A stretch of 13,245 bases of DNA. Source: a bacterium. GTDB lineage: Bacteria; Chloroflexota; Dormibacteria; UBA8260; Bog-877. Shown in pieces: positions 8,377 through 13,245 of this stretch. The position numbers were made by a program, and so were the translations under genes. The notes under the pieces are model-generated. The model had not been told where the DNA came from. It saw only the letters and a program-made list of their open reading frames with translations, and did no database searches. Location of the stretch: assembly GCA_021791345.1 (NCBI GenBank), contig JAJYWT010000157.1, positions 1 to 13,245 of the forward strand. The letters run 5' to 3'. Each line of letters starts with the position of its first letter. Position 1 is the first letter of the stretch.

Positions 8377-9051
8377 ATGGCGAAGCGGCTCGCGGGGGGA
8401 ACGCGGCGGCGGCGCTTGGCGACCGCGCTCACCGGTCTGGGCGTCGTCCTGGTCCTGGTGGGGATCGGGATCCTGGTCCCGCCCCTGCTCGGGGTGCTGC
8501 ATCGCAGCTCCGACGACCACGAGCTGCTGCAGAAATGGCTCGGCTCCAACGGCGCTCTGACCAAGGTCATCCCCGGGCAGACCGAGAGCCCCCTCAACTC
8601 AGGGTCGGCGGCGACCGCCCCCGCCTGCGGCAGCGGGTCGCCCAGCTCCGAGTACGCGCTGGTCAGCTTTCCCAGCCTTCCTGGCATCGAGGGGGTGGCC
8701 GGCAACGGGACCTGGGCGATGCTGACCCAGCGGTCGGTGGTCCACTACTCGGACTCGCCACCCCCCGGTGGTGTCGGCAATGTGCTGATCGCCCTTCACC
8801 GCGAGCCCAACTTCGAGCCTCTGAACCAGCTCCGCCCGGGCGACCAGATCGTGGTCACCGCCCGCAACTGCGAGCGGTACGTCTACACCGTGACCCGCAC
8901 CTGGGTGGAGTCTCCTGACCAGGTGACCCAGCTCGCCTCCATGAGCTCCGGTCATTACCTGACCGTGATCACCTGCACCCCGCTGTGGGTCGACACCGAG
9001 CGGATCGTGATCCGGGCCACCCTGACCGCGACCCAGCCCACCGCCTCCTGA
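8377..9051 (+). CDS. Sortase, class E-like
   Basis: 224 residues. A basic N terminus (KRLAGGTRRRR) precedes one membrane segment at about 14-41, followed by a Ser/Gly-rich linker and a C-terminal sortase beta-barrel placed outside the membrane. The catalytic triad is visible: H141 in VLIALHREPNF, C200 in VITCTP and R209 in DTERIVIRA, with the usual C-to-R spacing. Between them are LNQLRPGDQIVV and YVYTVTRTWV, which are family hallmarks. Sortases join secreted proteins carrying a C-terminal sorting signal to the cell wall or to pilins. No protein with an LPxTG/LAxTG-type signal is encoded here, so the substrate is elsewhere. The ATG at 8377 is set by AAGGAGG at 8363-8369. The response regulator gene is divergent, 138 bases away; control by it is possible but unproven. 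Confidence 0.9.
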   Translation: MAKRLAGGTRRRRLATALTGLGVVLVLVGIGILVPPLLGVLHRSSDDHELLQKWLGSNGALTKVIPGQTESPLNSGSAATAPACGSGSPSSEYALVSFPSLPGIEGVAGNGTWAMLTQRSVVHYSDSPPPGGVGNVLIALHREPNFEPLNQLRPGDQIVVTARNCERYVYTVTRTWVESPDQVTQLASMSSGHYLTVITCTPLWVDTERIVIRATLTATQPTAS

Positions 9052-9141
9052 CCGAGCGCCGGAGCGGCCACCAGATACGGGGTGCTGGACGGCTCGTACC
9101 CACTAGATAAGGGGTTGTCGGGGGGGTGCGGCCCGGGTTCC

Positions 9142-9150
9142 TGCTATCCT
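9142..9150 (+). promoter_or_regulatory. Candidate extended -10 promoter for the guaB3-guaA-purD operon
   Basis: TGCTATCCT has the form of an extended -10 (TG-n-hexamer), with four of six hexamer matches. It would start RNA near 9157 and leave a leader of about 68 bases. The -35 is not recognisable. I saw no known riboswitch fold in the 173-base gap after the sortase stop. Confidence 0.35.
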
Positions 9151-9210
9151 TTCTCGGGCAGGGGCAGCGCGGTGATCTTCATGCCGGCACACCCCAAGAC
9201 GGGCGGACTG

Positions 9211-9215
9211 GGAGG
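9211..9215 (+). promoter_or_regulatory. Shine-Dalgarno deciding the guaB3 start
   Basis: GGAGG within GGGAGGTGG lies nine bases before the TTG at 9225. The frame is open upstream to 9126, but that part does not resemble the family. Confidence 0.7.
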
Positions 9216-9224
9216 TGGCCTTGC

Positions 9225-10385
9225 TTGGACATTGAACTGGGAAGGGGCAAGAGGGCCAGGCGGGCCTACGGGTTCGACGAGGTTGCGCTGGTCCCCGGCA
9301 AGGTGACGATCAACCCGGACGAGATCGACATCCGGATGAAGATCCGCGACGTCGAGATCCCCCTCCCGATTCTGGCGGCGGCGATGGACGGGGTGGTGGA
9401 TCCTCATTTCGCCATCGAGATGGCGCGCCTGGGAGGGGTCGCGGTCCTGAACCTGGACGGGATCAACTGCCGGTACCAGGACCCGCAGGCGGTCTACGAG
9501 GAGATCGCCGAAGCTCCCAGGGAGAAGGTGAACCAGCTGCTGCAGCGGCTCTATCTGGAGCCGGTCAAGGATGAGCTGATCGCCTCTCGGATCGAGGAGA
9601 TCAAGCGTGAGGGCGCCGTCTGCGGGGTGTCCAGCACCCCCGCGGACGCCGAGCGCCGGCTGCCGATCGTGACCGAAGCCAAAGCGGACATCTACTTCGT
9701 CCAGGGGACGGTGCTGACCGCACGCCACATCTCCCGCTCCTACCGCCAGCTCGACTTCGCCCACCTGATGCGACAGGCGCAGCTTCCCGTCGTGGTCGGC
9801 AATTGCGTCGAGTACTACACCGCGCTGGAGCTGATGGCGACCGGGGTCGACGGGATCCTGGTGGGGGTCGGCCCGGGTGCCGCCTGCACCACCAGGGGCG
9901 TGCTCGGGATCGGGGTTCCCCAGGTGACCGCGACGGCTGACGTGGCCGCCGCCCGCAACGACCACCGTCGCACCGGCGGCAAGCCGGTCACAGTCATAAC
10001 CGACGGGGGGATGCGGGTGGGTGGCGATGTCACCAAGGCGCTCGCGTCGGGGGCCGACGGGGTGATGATCGGTTCGGTCTTCGCGTCCGCCGAGGAGGCC
10101 CCCGGGCGGGGTCACCACTGGGGCATGGCAACTCCGGACCCGAACCTACCCCGCGGGACCAGGATCAAGGTAGGGACCAAGGCGACGCTGCGGGAGCTCC
10201 TGCTCGGTCCGGCGCGGGTCGACGACGGCACCCAGAACCTGGTGGGGGCGATCAAGACCGCGATGGGGGTCTGCGGCGCCAGGACCATCGAGGAGTTCCA
10301 GCAGACCGAGCTGGTGATCGCACCGGCGATCCTGACCGAGGGCAAGCTGTTCCAGCAGGCCCAGCAGGTCGGGATGGCCCGCTGA
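9225..10385 (+). CDS. guaB3: GuaB3-type IMP dehydrogenase / GMP reductase family protein
   Basis: 386 residues from TTG 9225, giving the N terminus [20 protein letters not shown], very close to GuaB3 proteins as I remember them, and their length of about 375-390. It is a single TIM barrel without the two CBS domains of classical IMP dehydrogenase. The catalytic-loop cysteine C221 sits in [18 protein letters not shown]. The phosphate-binding part [19 protein letters not shown] and the ending [19 protein letters not shown] are conserved. The start is supported by GGGAGGTGG upstream. GuaB3 is often annotated as IMP dehydrogenase. A cyanobacterial member has, as I recall, been shown to reduce GMP to IMP instead, so the direction of the reaction here is open. 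The guaA gene follows after 17 bases. Confidence 0.9.
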   Translation: MDIELGRGKRARRAYGFDEVALVPGKVTINPDEIDIRMKIRDVEIPLPILAAAMDGVVDPHFAIEMARLGGVAVLNLDGINCRYQDPQAVYEEIAEAPREKVNQLLQRLYLEPVKDELIASRIEEIKREGAVCGVSSTPADAERRLPIVTEAKADIYFVQGTVLTARHISRSYRQLDFAHLMRQAQLPVVVGNCVEYYTALELMATGVDGILVGVGPGAACTTRGVLGIGVPQVTATADVAAARNDHRRTGGKPVTVITDGGMRVGGDVTKALASGADGVMIGSVFASAEEAPGRGHHWGMATPDPNLPRGTRIKVGTKATLRELLLGPARVDDGTQNLVGAIKTAMGVCGARTIEEFQQTELVIAPAILTEGKLFQQAQQVGMAR

Positions 10386-10402
10386 GGCCCGGGACAGCCG
10401 AG

Positions 10403-11992
10403 ATGGTCACCACCGCCCCCGAGCGTCGAGAGGCGGTGGGCGGCGGGGTGGGGCCGACCACCGAGCGGGTTCTGGTGCTGGACTTCGGCTCCCAGTACAG
10501 CCAGCTGATCGCCCGTCGGGTGCGGGAACAGGGGGTCTACTGCGAGCTCTGGCCGGGCACCACTCCGGCCACCGAGCTCAGGCGGCAGGCGCCCAGAGGG
10601 CTGATCCTGAGCGGCGGGCCCGCCAGCGTCTACGACCAGGACGCCCTGCGCCCGGACCCCGGCATCTACGACCTTGGGGTCCCCATCCTGGGGATCTGCT
10701 ACGGGATGCAGCTGCTGGCCCACGACCAGGGGGGCAGGGTCCGCCCCGCCCAGCAAAGGGAGTACGGGGCGGCCCTGGTCCAAGTGGACAGCCAGGAGGG
10801 CATCTTCACCGACCTGCCGGAGTCGCTGCCGGTCTGGATGAGCCATGGGGACGTCATCGAAGAGCTTCCCCCCGGCTACCGCGCGGTCGCGCATTCCGCC
10901 AACAGCCCGGTTGCGGCCATGGCCGGCCCCGGGGGGAACTTCGGGATCCAGTTCCACCCGGAGGTGGCCCACACCCCGCAGGGCTCGGCGATCCTGCGCA
11001 ACTTCGTGTACGAGACCTGCTCCTGCCAGGGCACCTGGGAGGAGCACTCCTTCGTCGAGCACGCGGTTCGGGACATCCGCCGGCGAGTCGGTGATCAGGC
11101 GGTCATCTGCGCCCTCTCCGGCGGGGTCGACTCCGCGGTCGCGGCCACCCTGGTGCACCGCGCGGTCGGTGACCAGCTCACCTGCCTGTTCGTGGACAAC
11201 GGGCTGCTCCGGCGGGGCGAGGCCGACCGGGTCATCGACGTGCTCACCCGCAACATGCGGATGCGGATCGTGAGAGTCGAGGCGGAGGCTCGCTTCCTGG
11301 CCGCGCTGAGCGGGGTGGTCGACCCCGAGGAGAAGCGCCGGGTGGTGGGGCGCGAGTTCATCGCCTGTTTCGAGGAGGAGACCAAGCGGCTGGGAGAGGT
11401 CCCGTTTCTGGCCCAGGGCACCCTCTATCCGGATGTCATCGAGAGCACCGCCCAGGACACCTTCGGGGCCCGCACCATCAAGACCCACCACAATGTAGGC
11501 GGCCTGCCGAAGGGGATGACGTTCCAGCTGGTGGAGCCACTGCGGTACCTCTTCAAGGACGAGGTCCGCAAGGTCGGCCGGGCGCTGGGGCTCCCGGAGG
11601 ACATGGTGATGCGCCAGCCGTTCCCCGGGCCCGGGCTGGCCATCCGCGTGATCGGGGAGGTGACCAAGGAGCGGCTCGAGGTGGTCCGGGGCGCCGACTG
11701 GGTGGTGATCGACGAGATCAAGCGCAGCGGACTCTATTCCAAGGTCTGGCAGAGCTTCGCCATCCTGACCCCGGTCAGCTCGGTCGGGGTGATGGGCGAT
11801 TACCGCACCTATCAGAACGTGGTGGCGGTCCGGATCGTGAGCTCCGACGACGGGATGACCGCGGACTGGGCCAGGGTTCCCTACGACGTGCTGGCGGACA
11901 TCAGCCGGCGCATCGTCAACGAGGTCCCGGGGGTCAACCGGGTCGTCTATGACATCAGCAGCAAGCCCCCATCGACCATCGAGTGGGAGTGA
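10403..11992 (+). CDS. guaA: GMP synthase (glutamine-hydrolysing)
   Basis: 529 residues, full length. It converts XMP, ATP and glutamine to GMP, the last step of guanine nucleotide synthesis. The N-terminal class I glutamine amidotransferase domain begins at [20 protein letters not shown], with nucleophile C99 in GICYGMQLL and H185/E187 in QFHPEVAHT. The ATP-pyrophosphatase domain has the P-loop SGGVDS at 239-244. The C-terminal dimerisation domain contains [15 protein letters not shown] and ends in [14 protein letters not shown], the standard terminus. About 20 residues precede the amidotransferase core. The ATG at 10403 has no strong Shine-Dalgarno; it lies 17 bases after guaB3, so coupled translation is likely. 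GTG codons at 10436 or 10448 are alternatives that would remove the extra residues. Confidence 0.97.
   Translation: MVTTAPERREAVGGGVGPTTERVLVLDFGSQYSQLIARRVREQGVYCELWPGTTPATELRRQAPRGLILSGGPASVYDQDALRPDPGIYDLGVPILGICYGMQLLAHDQGGRVRPAQQREYGAALVQVDSQEGIFTDLPESLPVWMSHGDVIEELPPGYRAVAHSANSPVAAMAGPGGNFGIQFHPEVAHTPQGSAILRNFVYETCSCQGTWEEHSFVEHAVRDIRRRVGDQAVICALSGGVDSAVAATLVHRAVGDQLTCLFVDNGLLRRGEADRVIDVLTRNMRMRIVRVEAEARFLAALSGVVDPEEKRRVVGREFIACFEEETKRLGEVPFLAQGTLYPDVIESTAQDTFGARTIKTHHNVGGLPKGMTFQLVEPLRYLFKDEVRKVGRALGLPEDMVMRQPFPGPGLAIRVIGEVTKERLEVVRGADWVVIDEIKRSGLYSKVWQSFAILTPVSSVGVMGDYRTYQNVVAVRIVSSDDGMTADWARVPYDVLADISRRIVNEVPGVNRVVYDISSKPPSTIEWE
11985..11989 (+). promoter_or_regulatory. Shine-Dalgarno of purD inside the guaA end
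   Basis: GGGAG overlaps the last guaA codons and is seven bases before TTG 11997, supporting this start and translational coupling. Confidence 0.6.
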
Positions 11993-11996
11993 CCGC

Positions 11997-13245
11997 TTGC
12001 GGGTCCTCGTCGTGGGGTCGGGGGGGCGCGAGCACGCTCTCGCCTGGGCCTGCGCCCGGAGCCCGCTGGTGGAGGCGGTCATCTGTGCGCCCGGCAACCC
12101 CGGCACCGCCTCCATCGGCCGCAACTTCCCGGTTGCTCCGACCGACGCCCACGGTCTGATCCGCCTGGCTCAGGCGGAGAACGTCCAGCTGGTCGTGCTG
12201 GGGCCGGATCAGGCGATCGCGGCGGGGGTTGGGAACGCGATGGCCGAGGCCAGGATCCCCTGCTTCGGCCCCACTCAAGAGGCGGGTCAGCTCGAGACCA
12301 GCAAAGCCTTCGCCAAGGAGCTGATGCGGGGCCTCGGGGTGCCGACCGCGCCGTTTCAGCTCTTCACCGACCCCGAGGCCGCGGTCCGCCACCTGCGCTC
12401 CAGGACCGGGCCGGTTGTGGTCAAGGCCGACGGGCTGGCGCTCGGCAAGGGGGCGTTCGTCTGTGCCGGGCCCAAGGAGGCGGAGGCGGTCGCGCGCCGG
12501 TTGATGCTGGATCGGGAGCTGGGCGAGGCGGGCGCCAGGATCCTGGTGGAGGATGCCCTGGTCGGCGAGGAGGTCTCCTGCTTTGCCATCTGCGATGGCG
12601 AGCGTGCGGTCATGCTGCCAGCGGTCCGCGACTACAAGCGGGCCTTCGAGCAGGACCGCGGCCCCAACACCGGCGGGATGGGAGCCGTCACCCCGCCGCC
12701 GGGGATGGACCCCACCTCGGTAAGCAGCCGCGTCCGCGAGGAGATCGTGGAGCCGGTGCTGGCGGAGATGGCCCGGCGTGGCATTCCCTACCGCGGCTGC
12801 CTCTACGTCGGCTGCATGGTGGACGGCGGTCAGATCCGAGTGTTGGAGTTCAACGCCCGCTTCGGAGACCCGGAGGTCGAGGTGCTCCTGCCGACTCTGG
12901 AAGACCTGGTTCCGTGGCTCTGGCGGGCGGCGACCGGTGCGCTTGAAGGGCCAGCCCCCCGGCAGTTGCTGCCCGCTGCGGTGGGGGTGGTGGCGGTGCG
13001 GGCGCCCTATCCGGAGGCCGTCACCGCCGGAGCGGCGGTCCAGGGGCTGGACGAGGCCGAGGCGCTCGGGTGCCAGGTCTTTCAGATGTCCACCCGCCGT
13101 GCCGAGGGTGGGCCGGTGGAGGTGGCCGGGGGACGGGTCCTGATCTGCGTCGGGGTGGGTGATGACGTGGCCTCGGCGCGGGCCGGCGCCTACTCCGGGC
13201 TCTCCCTCATCCACTTTGAGGGGATGCGCTACCGAGCGGACATCG
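11997..13245 (+). CDS. purD: Phosphoribosylamine-glycine ligase (GAR synthetase), 3' end cut by the window
   Basis: 416 codons are open from TTG 11997 to the window edge with no stop. The product joins glycine to phosphoribosylamine with ATP, the second step of purine synthesis. The N-terminal domain begins RVLVVGSGGREHALAWACAR and continues to APGNPGTASIG and LVVLGPDQAIAAG. The ATP-grasp region has VVVKADGLALGKGAFVC, the LPAVRDYKRAFEQDRGPNTG segment with GGMGA, and the metal-binding EFNARFGDPEVEVLLP. The C-terminal domain ends at HFEGMRYRADI, and family members usually finish within about ten residues of that point, so very little is missing. The gene starts four bases after the guaA stop, with GGGAG at 11985-11989. 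Together with guaB3 and guaA it makes a purine operon. Confidence 0.95.
   Translation, partial: MRVLVVGSGGREHALAWACARSPLVEAVICAPGNPGTASIGRNFPVAPTDAHGLIRLAQAENVQLVVLGPDQAIAAGVGNAMAEARIPCFGPTQEAGQLETSKAFAKELMRGLGVPTAPFQLFTDPEAAVRHLRSRTGPVVVKADGLALGKGAFVCAGPKEAEAVARRLMLDRELGEAGARILVEDALVGEEVSCFAICDGERAVMLPAVRDYKRAFEQDRGPNTGGMGAVTPPPGMDPTSVSSRVREEIVEPVLAEMARRGIPYRGCLYVGCMVDGGQIRVLEFNARFGDPEVEVLLPTLEDLVPWLWRAATGALEGPAPRQLLPAAVGVVAVRAPYPEAVTAGAAVQGLDEAEALGCQVFQMSTRRAEGGPVEVAGGRVLICVGVGDDVASARAGAYSGLSLIHFEGMRYRADI

Noticed and set aside
9082..9224. Open reading upstream of guaB3 (starts at 9082 or 9126)
   Set aside because: The encoded residues do not resemble GuaB3 or any known N terminus, and the Shine-Dalgarno at 9211-9215 fits the TTG at 9225.
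9052..9224. Purine-related riboswitch in the guaB3 leader
   Set aside because: Only short five-bp pairings (for example GCCCG with CGGGC) were found and no conserved riboswitch core was recognised. A covariance-model search would decide.
10112..12124. 670-codon open frame on the minus strand across guaA
   Set aside because: It is antisense to guaA, whose motifs are complete, and its translation is low-complexity (His/Asp/Pro/Gly/Arg) with no domain; long antisense frames are expected at this GC content.
11955..13214. 419-codon minus-strand frame across purD
   Set aside because: Antisense shadow of purD; the plus-strand purD frame has full family motifs although it has no stop in the window.

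Overview
The window is a high-GC chromosomal segment (mostly well above 60% GC by eye) with compact housekeeping genes and no recognisable mobile element, tRNA, rRNA or CRISPR array. The gene content suggests a soil-type bacterium of the Chloroflexota / 'Candidatus Dormibacterota' / Actinomycetota side of the tree: a GuaB3-type IMP dehydrogenase relative, a class E-like sortase, an Arg/Ala/Thr-rich histone-like protein, frequent TTG and GTG starts, and one probable leaderless promoter. This placement is an inference from gene content, not from a marker phylogeny.

Left part (1-1701). The 3' part of a fumarylacetoacetate-hydrolase-family gene is followed by infA (translation initiation factor IF-1), which stands outside the usual ribosomal-protein cluster and carries a basic N-terminal extension. 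A convergent gene encodes an unrecognised protein with two related FLDG-type repeats.

Centre-left (1940-5852). A membrane-bound diguanylate cyclase (two membrane segments, extracytoplasmic domain, HAMP, GAF, GGDEF with intact active site and I-site) is followed 22 bases later by a low-specificity L-threonine aldolase. A 13-bp perfect hairpin then separates this pair from a convergent gene for an Arg-rich, aromatic-free histone-H1-like protein with a central coiled coil.

Centre (6142-9051). A Glu/Leu/Phe/Val-dehydrogenase family gene has a -10 box placed for a leaderless mRNA. It lacks the catalytic lysine of the GGAKGG motif. It converges on an orphan OmpR-type response regulator gene, which is itself divergent from a class E-like sortase gene.

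Right part (9225-13245). A tight purine operon: guaB3, guaA (GMP synthetase), then purD (GAR synthetase). purD starts at a TTG four bases after guaA and runs off the window end just before its expected C terminus. It is an open frame without a stop in the window, so a scan requiring a stop would miss it.

No clearly new multi-gene system is visible. The most interesting signals are the lysine-less GDH homologue, the Arg-rich coiled-coil histone-like protein, the extended IF-1 and the tandem-repeat unknown protein.
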